NCBI RefSeq assembly: GCF_009017415.1
Contig: NC_092409.1
Span: 1,860,001 to 1,924,000, forward strand
DNA: 64,000 bases
Reading direction: 5' to 3'
From: Aspergillus flavus
Lineage: Eukaryota > Ascomycota > Eurotiomycetes > Eurotiales > Aspergillaceae
The position numbers and the translations under genes are program-made. This document shows, one piece after another, positions 1-11,325 of this stretch (positions within the stretch are counted from its first letter, which is position 1; every line of letters begins with the position of its first letter). Under the pieces are notes generated by a model. That model searched no databases and was not told where the DNA came from. It saw nothing but the letters and a program-made list of their open reading frames with translations.

Positions 1-3000
1 ATGGAATATTTTACCGACAACCCCATGACAGAAGCTTTGACTTTGACGGCTCCCGTTCTCGCATGAATGGATAACTTAATACAAGGGTTGTACGGTACTG
101 TACGCGAGATTACAAATTCAGGAAGATGTGTTTTAAAAGAAATGAAAGATAGAAAATTTCAAATCAAAGTTCAACAGGTTAGGGGTAAATAAATCAAACC
201 CAAATCAAAAAAGAACAACCGGTGTCTTCAGACCGTTTCGATCGACAAGGCTCGGCAGAAAGATAATGTGAGATTCGATTCTGCTGTCTCACTTACCTAA
301 GTAAAGTCACTTGATGTTTTACTTTAATTATCCAATAGATAGATAGGATCTTCGTACTTTGTCACTCTACCTTCGCTACGGGGAAAGAGGAGGGGAAAAG
401 TGGGGGATTATCCCATGTTTACCTATATTGCTCGCACTTATTTCCTCGTGAGAGAAAGTGAATTAGCAATGGGCCGCGTATTCATGGAGCCAGCGAGGTT
501 ACCGTAAGGGTACATGTACAGCGCCAACCCTGGACAGGTTACGACCTCAGCTGGACGGAACATGCTGAGAGTTACAGACTAATGCCCAACTACGACACCC
601 TCAACCAGACTGTCGGGCCCATGGTGGTATTCAACGCGAGAATCAGCCGGTGGGCGCATCACCAGCACGAATCTTCCTGCCGATGGACTGGGACGGAGGC
701 AATGAATGGCAGGGCGAAGAAGAAGTGTGCTAAACCATTTTAGGTCATGGCATGTTTGGGAATTTCGGATCTTTTCTTTATGTACCTTCTTCTGCCTTGT
801 ATCTTTAGCCTTTTTTCTAGAAAATAATAAGACGGCCATTCTATAGGGGATTGATTCCTGGTAAAAAAAACAGGGAACCTCTTCCCCCCCCCCCCCATGC
901 CCTCTCTATCATCCTTTGGTTTATTTGCGTTCGAGTTATATTTATTTATTTTATAAACCACTTCATTTTGTAATATACGGAGTACTATTTTAACTTTGGT
1001 AGAATATGATTGTTGTTTCCTCTTGTGTACGTTTATAGCGTTGGGTGAGTAATATTATGCTCTGATATAATTTCGGCCGTACCACTCATTCTGCTTGGGA
1101 AACTAAACTGGTACCCGCCTCAATACCCATGGACATCCTCGGAAATATGGGTTGATGTTTTGCTATCAATAGTATTGAAGCCTTTTCCTTCTCTCGCTCC
1201 ACCACCTCAAACTCTTTGTTTCTTCACACCCATCGGCGATCTCCGTATTTTAAACCCCATAGCAGTAACTTGATTCAGCATTGAAGTTGTATCCACAGGA
1301 TCCCATGGTCTCCACGGGGGCGGAGACAAATCTCGTTAGTCGTGTACGAGAGAGGTGTTCCCTAAGACTTCCATCGTCATGTCTTTCAGTAACTCAGACA
1401 GGCAAATGGATACTAATGATAACAAAAAAATCAAAAAATTAAACTTCCACCTGCTCGCCCCTCCTTGGGGTGGAGTTCAAGACAAAAAGCTCAAGCCTTG
1501 GGCTTGGCGCGTTTTTGCGATCTTCAAATGGTCTGCTCGTCGATTCTGACAAGGTAATAAATATACGTAGTGTCAATTTTGCATCGGAATTGGCCCCCAC
1601 CGCAACCAATTCAGTCGCCTTCTTTTGCCTTCGTCCATTTTACTCACAGAGGAGATGCTAGCCGAGATGGATCCATCTTCAGTTCCTGTCGAAACTTTAG
1701 AATTCCTCAATAGCCAACTCTGCAGGCTCGAGCGATTTCCGTACCGGGAATATGTGAAACAGAACTCGTATAGGTACCTACCTTCTCTAGCATAGTGTTT
1801 AGGGTAGGTATGTACAGGTACCTGGAGGCTCCATGAAGTTTACTTCACTATTTCTCCACGCTAACCAGGGTCGATCGGGAATTGCGGATGAATTCCCCGC
1901 TCCGTATATCGGGGTTACTCGGACCTTACGGCTTTTTGTGTGTCTCCCGTTTCGCCTCTTACGGAGCCAGTATCAAGCTTGTGTCTTGTTTGGGACTTGG
2001 TTCACCGCGTATATGTACGAGCTTAGAGTGGGTCGTTTGGCCCTTCTAGACTAGGATCTTCTGTCTTCTTGTTTCTTTGCAGGAAACTGGATATTATGCT
2101 ATCATTATGAGATCAGGTTTAATTTCGGCCGGCCGAGCTTTTTTCAGGCCGATCTTGATGTATTCATCTCGGTCTGTAATTTGCCATGGTCATGTTATGT
2201 TCTGTATGGTACTCCATGTGGGTATTGATTTTTAGGTCCAGGACATACAAGCATACAGTATGTATCTTAAGTACCGAGAAGTTGTTGAACAAATACATAC
2301 ACACTCACAGCGACTGCACGCTTTGGATATCTTCAAGGTAGTGAGGATGTACTCGTAATCAAACACTGGATAACATGAGATGTCACCAATTGCATCATCC
2401 CAGCACCCTAATCAACAATATTGACCAACAGCAAGGGCATATGATACATAACAGAAATCTATATATGGACATACATATGTTTCTGCAGCTCAAAGCGGCT
2501 AACTAACGAAGATCACACAATACTATTCATGCAATTCCTCACGGAATCTGCGAATCCTCCATTGCTCCACCCAACCCATCATTATCGATAGAGGCATTCG
2601 ACATGTTGATCTCTGAGAGATCGACTATTTCCTAACGCAAGTCTAGTGTCTTTCTCGTGGTATACAACCTGTCTCGGGATAGTGTCTGCGGATACTGCTT
2701 TAGCTCCAACGGCTTTTATTTCTCAGCCAATTTTTTTTTTTTTTTTTTTTCTCACCTTGCTGACATGAAGCTGAACATCAGGACCAAACCCTAACCTGAG
2801 TTATTTTTTTCTGTTTTGCTTGCGTTAGGGCAGGGCAACTGGTACCTTAATGTATATATTTATACGTGCACTTATAATCGGCGTATTATTTATGGATATC
2901 GGTTTACTTTTCTACTGTATATTTTGCTCGGTTTCTCTTTTTTGATTGCTTTTTAGTTTCTTTTTTTTCTTCTTCTTTTTGTCGGGAATTACACGGTTAC

Positions 3001-4136
3001 TACTGTAGGTGTACTCTAAGTAGTGGGTATATCTTCTGTGGGGTGATATTGAATCCGCAATGACGATATGTAGTCGAAAGGGTCAAGTACTGTTGCCATT
3101 GTGTAGTATTGTTCTACAATTATGGGTGCTACGAGTAGTTTCTTCATTATATATTTCGCTCATCAGCATGGGGTCAAGATATATTCTGATTCTCCCGGTA
3201 AGAAATATCGCTTGCCGCACTGCAATGTTAATATATCATACATCTACGTCTCTAAGGTCATTGAATAGAGTACAATATTCCAGTAGTTGATGCTCAGATT
3301 TGCTTAATCTCCTTGAACCATGCCTACTTCTAGCACGTACGGAGCAGGGGTTGCGCCGCTTGTAGAGAGTCATGATTTTAGGGAGTTTAAAGCCTTATGG
3401 ATCTCTATCTTCTATGATGTTCTTGCGGTCGATATATGCAATTTCCCCTAGAAGTGAATACCTTGGTGTAGGCCTCAAAAAGGAAGTCCAAGTAACCGAG
3501 TAAGAGCAATTCATATAGATCCATATCCACGGCACCTGGGTATGTTAAGCACAATTTTCTGTATTTTGATATAGCACTTCTTGCAGTACAAGTGTTGAGC
3601 GAACCACGTCGTCGACGATGGGTGAATGAGGAGTTGAACGGTAAGAGTTCTGCGCTGTTACTGGCTGATCAGTTTACATTGATAGTACATCACTATCGTG
3701 GATCATGGTCAGGGTTTTCTGCAAGAGTAAATATTGTGGCCTGATTAATGGCATGAAAAGGTGCTAGCAATATCATCTATCCAAAGACACTGCCGAATGG
3801 GGTTGACTGTTGTCAGGAAAAAGAGGGATCACCTCTAAAATACTTACTAGATCCCCATGGCGGACCATAATCATAGCCGGATGCTATATGTGGACAGATT
3901 TTTTGGATGAGCTGCGAAGGAAGGAAAGCTCTTATTATGTATGCTATTTGCAGATGAGCTGAAATACATGAAATCCGTCATTCAACCCGGCATGAATTCT
4001 CATGGTTTTTTCTTATCTGTTATTTGTTTGACCTTTTTTTCTTCTTGTTTTTCTGGATACTTATCCTCCGAACATGTATCGAAATGATCATGTTACCTCC
4101 CAAGGCTGTTATGTGACATGCTGTAGAGTGAATGAC
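1..4136. other. Gene-poor stretch, no supported gene
   Basis: The open frames here are all under about 90 codons, on both strands, and none resembles a protein family I know. The stretch is AT-rich with homopolymers: a run of 13 C at 884-896, a run of 20 T at 2731-2750, and T-rich patches near 2940-2980. A copy of the 9-bp word TACGGAGTA lies at 976-984. It may hold the 3' flank of a gene outside the window, non-coding transcripts, or only spacer. Confidence 0.6.
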
Positions 4137-5864
4137 TCAGTTGGTGTGATAGCCGGTAGCAAGTTCGCACCTGATTGTACAATCAGTCACGGCTAATATA
4201 AGACATCGCAAGGTACTTACGGATCAGCAGCATACTGAATGTTGCACTGTTCCCAGGACTCGTTGCGGACAAGCACGGCACGGAAGCGAACTGCATCATC
4301 GATGCTGCAGAAACGGAAGATGACGTTGCGTGCCTACATATATTAATACCCAATATAACATCGCTTCTCAAGAATGGGTACATACCTCGCCGGGAACGTA
4401 GTTGTCTAGGATCTTTTCAACCTTACGATGGTTGCCGGCAGCCAAATCAAAAAGCTGGCGCATCGTAACATCGAGGTCAACACCAACAGCACGGACAGCA
4501 CGAGTGGCGCCGGTGGACAGGCTGAAAGACAGCTGAGAGCTGACAACGTCGACTTCTTTTCCCATTTCCACGAAGACAGTGACCTTTCTTTCTTTATCAA
4601 GATCGATGCCGTTGGGGTATTTATCGTAGAAAGCCTTGCACGCTTCGGGGTCACAGAACAGAACTTGGGCAGTGCCAGATGGACCCACAGAAATACTCTC
4701 AATAGTGCCGCCGTGAATCAAGGATAGGACCATTGCAGGAGTCTTCCAGGTGGAGGGCAAGCCCCTGATGATAACGCGTCTGACGCGAGCAGCTGCAAGA
4801 AACGAGCCAATTAGCAAAGGTCGGTAGTGCAGGATGAAGACCAAGGTCATACCCGGCTTGTCACGGATCTCTGGAGTACCCCAGGTCTCAAAGGTGGCCT
4901 GGTGCTCACGATCCTCTTCTCCGACGGAAGCATGGGAAGTGGTAACGAGGGTGTCAGCCGAGACGAACTCAGCCGTGCTGGACTGCTCAACGACCTCGAG
5001 AGGCATGGGCTCTGCAACAAAGTTGGTGAGCGTGCTGTCATTGCCCGGGCCGGCAAAATCGGCATCGCCCTTGACCTGAAACTCTGCTGCAGCAGTGTGA
5101 GTTGTGTTTCAGACAGATAGCATGTTCAAAGACTTACCAGGAGTACTGGGCTCTTTGGGAGTGGAGGTGAGCACAGAATCATCAGTTGAGGTAGGGTTTT
5201 TGGCGTCGTCATGAGACTTAGAGAGGCTGCCGTGCTCACTGGACGCGTCTTCAGAAGCAGCAACCACAGAGGATACCTTCCTATAAGCATTCGGGTCGAG
5301 CTTCAAAGCCCTGGCAGCGGCCATAAACCCTGCTGTGTCATCGACATCGGCGATGGGATACATCTTTGCGGGAGGCTTTTCACCAGATGAAGTGTGTGAG
5401 TCGCTAATATTAGAATGGTAGGAGGATGAGAGTGAGGGAGAGGGACTTTGAGTGTGAAAGACGGGAGGGGTTCTGTAGCCAGCGGCGGATGACTGTTTTT
5501 GTGTTATTGATCCGCACATCAGCTCCCAGTAGAAAGAGAAGAGACAAGACAAGACAATGATGGATACAGAGAACAGTAACGTTACGTTAAGGATTGAGGC
5601 GGTGGTTGCTGGAGGTAGAAAGGGAGGGGAAGACGGAAAAGGGCAAATGGGTGGGTGAGTGGTTAAAGAAGAGAAGGAGAGAGAGAGGGAAAGAAAACAA
5701 ACCGTGGAGGGGCTATATGTAGAGGTCACGATATCCTGATCCTCTGATGGGGGAGCGTGGCGACTCTCATCTAGGGCCTGAGCAGTGTTTCTCTCCAAGA
5801 AGGACTCGAATACACTATGGATAACACCGGTGACTTTTGAGCTGAACTCAAATGGTCTTGCCAT
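4137..5864 (-). CDS. RRM-like RNA-binding protein, conserved fungal type
   Basis: Six exons: 5703-5864, 5138-5492, 4853-5083, 4386-4792, 4221-4333, 4137-4170, giving 433 residues. Each junction has GT-AG ends and keeps frame. Residues about 253-315 resemble an RNA recognition motif: a beta strand VRRVIIRGLP and, further on, an RNP1-like strand (GTAQVLFCD). A second conserved block around residues 386-425 contains NVIFRFCSIDDAVRF. The N-terminal half is Ser/Pro/Thr-rich and probably disordered. I recognise the type as a conserved fungal RRM-fold protein but no specific function. The start chosen (MARPFEFSSK) is the ATG at 5862-5864; the same frame stays open upstream to 6236, but that extension is low-complexity and pyrimidine-derived, so I treat it as leader. 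The last coding exon is only 34 nt. Confidence 0.75.
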
Positions 5865-6545
5865 GATGATTGTGAGCCTAAGGGTATCTAAGATTTTGCA
5901 CAAGACGCTGACCACAGGATTGAACAAGCGCAGGGTTTGATGGATATGTGACAGGAAGTTGTACAGCATGATGATGCTATGTACGGTAAGGAGAAAAGTG
6001 AATAAGCGCATAGAACTTGTTCTTGTACTCCGGCAAGAGGCTTCGTGATGAGAGAAGAAAAAGAAGAAGGGAAAGATGGGGACCAGGAGAAAGAGGAAGG
6101 GGGGGGGGGGGGTTGGGTTTATAGGGAGTGGCCCAAGGCAAGCATCTGTTACTGACCTGCAAACGATGGCATCCGTATGCCATTTGTTTTGGCCACCCAG
6201 TGAATGAAGAGATGACTGATATCTCTCAGTTAACATCGATCAATGACAATATCAAAGGGAAGTAACACAATATCTGTGGTTTGACAAACACACGAATGAC
6301 TTTCATGCTCACCTATTGTGACAATCAATAAATTTAGTTCAAGCTTTATATCAGACATTCAATGAAACTTTAGGTTATTATGAGGGAAACTGCTGGATTC
6401 TAGTAGTAGCTTCTGACCATTCATTATGTACGTCTCTGATATCATAAATGTGTTTCACAAGAAGAAGAGTGAGTTAGTCATCATACATCATATTCTAGAA
6501 AGAATATTTGCACATAACACCCCGGCAGAAGATCATGTCGAAGGC
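5865..6545. other. Intergenic, leader of RRM-like gene
   Basis: This lies between the start of the RRM-like gene and the 3' end of the next minus-strand gene. It contains a purine-rich tract on the plus strand (pyrimidine-rich in the sense of the gene) near 6050-6112, ending in a run of 14 G at 6099-6112. No gene seen. Confidence 0.6.
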
Positions 6546-8126
6546 TCACGTTGGTACTGGTATACTTTCGAACCCGTCCTGGCCCTCTTTGCGATGCTCG
6601 ACGATGACTTGGAGCCCTCGTCGTCCACAATAACCGTCATTCCCAGCAATTCGCGTAACCGTCTGGAAAGATCCGTCTCCATCGCCTTTGTCATTCGGTA
6701 CCCAGACCGTCTCCTCAACAGCCTGACCGCCAACTTCTGATCGACGAGGGTTAAACCAAGGCATACCCACAAGACGGCTACCAATGTCATGGATAAAAGA
6801 GTAGAGTTTCTCAAACCGTCGAGTCGTCCGCAACCAAGACAGGGTGCGGCCATCGTATGCCACGCGTACGAAGGGGTTCATATAGATCCCGGTGTCTACG
6901 ATCTCATCTCCATTCGAGGGCGGTTTTTCGATGTCGGCATGGATGAGACAGCATTCAGAAGCTTCCCAGAACAAGTCAGGCGCAGAACGAAAACGAACAG
7001 GGAATTGTTCTCCTCCCATATCAACTGCCGGCTTCGCATCGCCTTGAAAGAATCGTGCATCGAATGCCACCATTCCTCCCCAACAGCTGCGGACCCGCAC
7101 CGCATCCTTTCCTGCTAAGACATCCCGTCGACTCTGCCCTCCTCCAGCGGAGGTAAACCAAGGGAAGAATGGAAGACCCATACCATAGCCCTGCACATCA
7201 CGCGTTGCATATGTATCGTAGAACTTGAAAGGGTTGGAAAAGTCAACAGCGCACGCTGCCCGGTATTGGGCGATACCGTTGTCATCAACATTAGTAGAGA
7301 ACAAAAGATGAAGGGCATCGATTGGATCGAACAAAACATCGTTGATGTAAAGTAGTTTGTCGTACTGCGTTTTAGACTCTTCTAGCGGCCGTAAGGCTCG
7401 GTTCCGGACCTCAGCCAAGTAATCGATACGCTTAGTACGTTTAGAACCCCCAGGAATGGTCACCCTAGGCAGGTTACTCAAGTCAAAATGCTCTTCAATA
7501 ATAACAGACTTATTGCTTGAGACCTGCTTTTCCAGGGCTCGTAGCGCACTCTCCCCCTCCGGTCCGCTGTCATTCTCGTAGATACTTAGGAAAACGTTAT
7601 CCTCGCCAAGCAGGTCGATAAGTCGAAGGACAGTAGAGCCCCATTGTCCTTGCGCTAGCTTCCCGCCACGATCATATAAGCTAACAGCTATGAAAACCTT
7701 TTCATTGCCAGGGTTTCCCCGGCCAGAGGCGCTTGAATGTGATACGGCTGAGCGAAGCGCTGTATAATGGGGCGGGAGTCGGGTGTACGAGGGCCGTAGG
7801 ATTGCAGTGAGGATAAGGAGAGCGAGAATAATACCGACGATGGCATGTAGGTAGAAACAGGCCCGACGAAGCAGGATGCGTCGCAAACAACTGGGTCGCG
7901 CCGAAGCCGAGATCAAGGGCCGGGAGGTTTTGAGACGACGGTATCCAGAGTAAGTCGAAGCAAATACCCGCGATAGAAAGGGTACCCGGCGCAAGAGTCG
8001 CCTGGGTCGAGGTGGAACCTGCGACTCAAAGTCGGCCTCGTCTAAGTTGAAGCTCCCCTGAGAGTCAGCAGAGGAACGAGTTTCCAGTTCATACTCGTCA
8101 GGATGAAGTAATCGGGAAGAAGACAT
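6546..8126 (-). CDS. CAP59/CMT1-type alpha-1,3-mannosyltransferase (GT69)
   Basis: A single-exon gene of 526 residues, type II membrane topology: a basic cytoplasmic tail, one membrane anchor at about residues 91-110 (HAIVGIILALLILTAIL), then a lumenal catalytic region. The family blocks are visible: KVFIAVSLYDRGG, DNVFLSIYENDS, LAEVRNRALRPL, YINDVLFDP, YRAACAVDF, SCWGGMVAFDA and ASECCLIHADI. These are hallmarks of the cryptococcal Cap59/Cmt1 group, which transfers mannose from GDP-mannose in the Golgi; in moulds the acceptor is uncertain and is probably a cell-wall or glycoprotein mannan. The gene is divergent from the DUF1349 gene across about 675 bp. Confidence 0.88.
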   Translation of the reverse strand: MSSSRLLHPDEYELETRSSADSQGSFNLDEADFESQVPPRPRRLLRRVPFLSRVFASTYSGYRRLKTSRPLISASARPSCLRRILLRRACFYLHAIVGIILALLILTAILRPSYTRLPPHYTALRSAVSHSSASGRGNPGNEKVFIAVSLYDRGGKLAQGQWGSTVLRLIDLLGEDNVFLSIYENDSGPEGESALRALEKQVSSNKSVIIEEHFDLSNLPRVTIPGGSKRTKRIDYLAEVRNRALRPLEESKTQYDKLLYINDVLFDPIDALHLLFSTNVDDNGIAQYRAACAVDFSNPFKFYDTYATRDVQGYGMGLPFFPWFTSAGGGQSRRDVLAGKDAVRVRSCWGGMVAFDARFFQGDAKPAVDMGGEQFPVRFRSAPDLFWEASECCLIHADIEKPPSNGDEIVDTGIYMNPFVRVAYDGRTLSWLRTTRRFEKLYSFIHDIGSRLVGMPWFNPRRSEVGGQAVEETVWVPNDKGDGDGSFQTVTRIAGNDGYCGRRGLQVIVEHRKEGQDGFESIPVPT

Positions 8127-8801
8127 GACGAATGATCGTCACATGAATGAAGAAAACATCCGCCTAGCCCATATCTGAGGTGGTTAGTCCGAACAAGAAC
8201 AGAATCACGCTTCCATCGCCAGGCATCAAAGAAAAGTTAACAATCCAGGCTGAAGCTATTATCTTCCCAAACGGGATGGTCTGGCTTATGTCAGCCGATC
8301 TGGACCGCCAAGACATTTGCTTAAATCAATGGTGCGGAGAACAACCAATGGATCACATCATCGACAATTGACTTCGGCATTCGTTCGGACCTCCCATGCA
8401 GGAGATACGAATTTAGACGAAGGTTGTTTCACTTACATCCATAAATGAAGAAAAAAGAAAAAGAAAAAAGTCCACATGTCACCGACATGTCCCGTATTCC
8501 TCTTCCTATTCTCGCCGAACGCGAGTACGTCGGAAACCCCACCGGGCATAGAGTCATGACTGTCATGATCAAGTACTGTCTGTACTGGGGGGAATTGTGG
8601 AGCACCACCGTCTAGTGACGTATGCGGAGGTTTATATTCCCTCTTCTTCCTCCTTACCTTTCCCCTTTGTTTCTCTTTTCCTCTTCTAAAGTTTCATATT
8701 CGGGTAACCGTCTTCTGGGTCGCGTTTCCATCATCATTCCTTGTTACCTCCTGCATCATAAACGTTATCTGGGAGCCAAAAAAAAAAGTATCACAGCCAT
8801 C
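8127..8801. other. Divergent promoter region, mannosyltransferase/DUF1349
   Basis: About 675 bp separating two divergent starts. There is a C/T-rich block at 8636-8690 just before the plus-strand gene. An open frame starting at 8622 runs in frame into the DUF1349 gene, but its translation is low-complexity, so I read it as leader. Confidence 0.55.
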
Positions 8802-9389
8802 ATGTCAACATTTGCCTTTGCCAACTCTAGCGAAAAGGTCCCTGGTAATGGGACCCTTCCTGCCGAATTCATAATAAAAGCCTCTCCAGGAACGGACGTA
8901 TGGTCAAAACCTCCATCCACGGAGAGATTCAACGCTCCGATCCTATACCAGAGCGTCCCGCTCAACTCATTCAAGCGGGCTAGAGTTGCCTTCAATGCCT
9001 TTTGGAAAGACAAATACGACCAAGGTGGACTCATCCTTGTTTTGAATAGCGCAAATGGTCCTCGGAGATGGGTCAAGACGGGTATTGAGCTCACTCATGG
9101 TAGACCCCATTTGAGCACCGTTACGAAGGATAGATTTGCGGACTGGAGTTTACAACCGGTCCCGTCAGGTGGTGGAGCAGCAACGCTAGAAATCGTCAGA
9201 GAGTCAGACGACAGTCTGTGGATCTACTTAGTTGAAGGTGTGCAGAAGAATCCTCTACGTGAGGTTACTTGGTTTTTCGAGGAGCAGGACGTCCAAGATC
9301 TCTGGGTGGGACTATACGCGGCGAAGCCCTCTAACGAGGGTCAGGATCTGGTGGTCAATTTCGGCCATTTTATTATTGACACGGTTTGA
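8802..9389 (+). CDS. DUF1349 family protein
   Basis: A 195-residue intronless protein that matches the DUF1349 family (concanavalin-like beta-sandwich). Recognisable stretches are FIIKASPGTDVWSKPPST near the N-terminus, GGLILVLNSANGPRRWVKTG in the middle, WSLQPVPSGG, and LWVGLYAAKPS near the end. Members are small soluble proteins thought to bind carbohydrate-like ligands; no reaction is established. The start is set at the ATG at 8802 (MSTFAFANSSEK), where homology-like sequence begins; the upstream in-frame ATG at 8622 would add 60 low-complexity residues. No signal peptide is seen with the chosen start. Confidence 0.82.
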   Translation: MSTFAFANSSEKVPGNGTLPAEFIIKASPGTDVWSKPPSTERFNAPILYQSVPLNSFKRARVAFNAFWKDKYDQGGLILVLNSANGPRRWVKTGIELTHGRPHLSTVTKDRFADWSLQPVPSGGGAATLEIVRESDDSLWIYLVEGVQKNPLREVTWFFEEQDVQDLWVGLYAAKPSNEGQDLVVNFGHFIIDTV

Positions 9390-9700
9390 TCTGGCGGGCA
9401 GATAGGCAGACCTGGATATAACCATTATGTTTATTAGATTTTGTGTGGATGTAAAATGCTTACTGCATGATTAATTCGTCAACACTCTGGCATACTGGTA
9501 GTGCTATCAACATAGAAGCATGCCAGTGTGGAGATACACCTGCAATTGCTACCGTCAACTTGTACCAACGTACTGAATTCAATAGTAGTGAGAATAGAGC
9601 ATGCATTTACAGCTAAAGCTACTTCCGTCAGTGCATTAATAGTTGTAGCAGAACAGTTCAAATTCTCCGAAGCGAGTCAATTCTAGAGATCAAAGTGACC
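9390..9700. other. Intergenic, no feature seen
   Basis: Short AT-rich spacer between the DUF1349 gene and the decayed enoyl-reductase-like gene. Nothing recognised. Confidence 0.5.
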
Positions 9701-10562
9701 CTCAGACTAGTCGAGCTGCGATTGATGCTGTCGGCGATGAACCTTGATTTCCAACAGTGTCAAAAACATGGTAGATATTGGGGGCGACTTTTCGGATCTC
9801 CTCTGCCACCTTCTCATCCTTATAATCGAAGACATATTTTGCACCATATGACCGCACTAGCTCTGCATTATGGGGACTGCATGTAGTAACTACATCGAAC
9901 CCATAAAGAGAGGCGATTTGGATAGAGTACAGACCGACACTGGCTGTTTCACACCAGATAACGTTAGACAATCGGAATCTCTGAAGCGATAAAGAAAGTC
10001 TTACTGCTACCTCCCATACCAGCACACTTGTACCCTGTGCGTTAGTACGGTCGAGATTGAGATAATCTGGGGAGAATAATGCGAGCCACGCAGTGGCTGC
10101 AGCGAGAGAAATTGTACTAGCATCTTCACGCGAGAGGGCTGTAGGTACTTTGAAAGCAATTCTCTGGTCGGCCAGACAGTACTCGCTGTATGCACCAAGT
10201 CCCTTGGTCTCCCCTCCCCAGATCAATGCCCCTACGATATCACCTTTGGTCAATCGCGTACCCCCACGCCAATTTAAACCACTTCCCCGACAAAATCACA
10301 GCCTAGCACGGTTCCGTCGCCAAAAGCATTACTGTCAAAAGATTGAACTAAGGCTGGATCAGCCTATGCCTTACGTAGAATGGAAATAAGAGATAATTGA
10401 AACGAATGGACCCCTACCATCAGTCGGGTTTTGAGCTACATGAGACACTTTACGAGCACTTGTCCAGGGCCCGGTGATGGGACAGGAATCGTCTCTCTAA
10501 CTAGTTTCGGTGACTGGCCTTCGGGTGTGCGAACGACCTGAGATGAGCTGTATTGAGTGGTC
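9701..10562 (-). pseudogene. Decayed MDR-family enoyl reductase / zinc-type alcohol dehydrogenase-like gene
   Basis: Read on the minus strand from the ATG at 10560-10562 (MTTQYSSSQVVRTPEGQSPK), the sequence follows a medium-chain dehydrogenase of the LovC/ToxD-like trans-enoyl reductase group. Blocks seen include VLGCDFVGEVV, GDIVGALIWGGETKGLGAYSEY, AAATAWLALF, SVGLYSIQIASLYGFDVVTT and GAKYVFDYKDE. Lesions: a one-base frameshift near 10441-10455, an in-frame TAA at 10274-10276, another frameshift at about 10255-10268, and a missing G at the end of the nucleotide-binding exon (10009-10017). Intron positions remain recognisable (10348-10417 and one around 9930-10005). Only about 240 of the usual 340-360 residues are present; the C-terminal third is absent. 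It is a broken gene unless the lesions are sequencing errors. It neighbours another decayed gene. Confidence 0.8.
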
Positions 10563-11325
10563 ATTATACAATTTGCTGGCTTGATGAATGTATACAACGT
10601 CAGATTAAGTCTAGTAGGAACGATCTCTTATTTGAATCAGTACACCTGTTGAAGTGCACGGAGGACCGAGGGTGAGCATGGTTGAAACACTCCTGCAAGA
10701 GCACTGACGCTTTGGTGAATTATTCCCCAAAAACACTTTGACCTTTACATACAAGTAGAAGCGCCGCTAAGACCTGGTCATGAGAGTATACTGAAGCTAC
10801 TAGAAGTAGAGGGGCAGCCCCACAGGTTTATAACGTCAGGAACTGTCTTGATTCCCCGAAGATGCTTGAATGCCAGCTTTTGACACTACAGATCATGCTA
10901 GGTAGTAGCAGAAGACCGATAATTGAGATCTGACTCTATAATATTTCCTGTCTTCATATATCAACATGAACAATACCTGACTGAATGTGTCAGTGGTTGA
11001 CATAGCTCCACGAATCAACCGGTACATGTGGAGCCTTTTTGAGGCGGTTGGATTTGCCAAAGCATACACCAGGGTAAGTGTAACCGCCAGTATCGTCGAA
11101 TGGACTGAATAACTCTAAGATATCCTACAGTGCTTTGAAAGCAGATCGGAAAGACAGCCATTAATTCTTTCCACTCTCCCCTAATATCATGCTAAAGTGA
11201 GCAGTATGCTGGTCAAAAAAAAAAAAAAAAGGTCAAGTTCTGGCTAACATGCACTCTTCTTTCTAGTACATTCCTTGTTTTGCTCCTTTACCTGTGTTTG
11301 GGGCTAATCATGATGTATATTCCAG
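10563..11325. other. Spacer between two decayed divergent genes
   Basis: About 760 bp with a run of A at 11215-11230. The first exon of the decayed transcription factor should lie in its right end, because an intron acceptor (ttccag) ends at 11325, but I could not identify that exon. Confidence 0.5.

Noticed and set aside
5865..6236. In-frame upstream extension of the RRM-like gene
   Set aside because: Translation is a low-complexity Pro/Phe/Leu mix from pyrimidine runs; the homology-like sequence begins at the ATG at 5864.
8622..8801. In-frame upstream ATG of the DUF1349 gene
   Set aside because: The added 60 residues come from a C/T-rich leader and do not resemble the family; the ATG at 8802 fits better.
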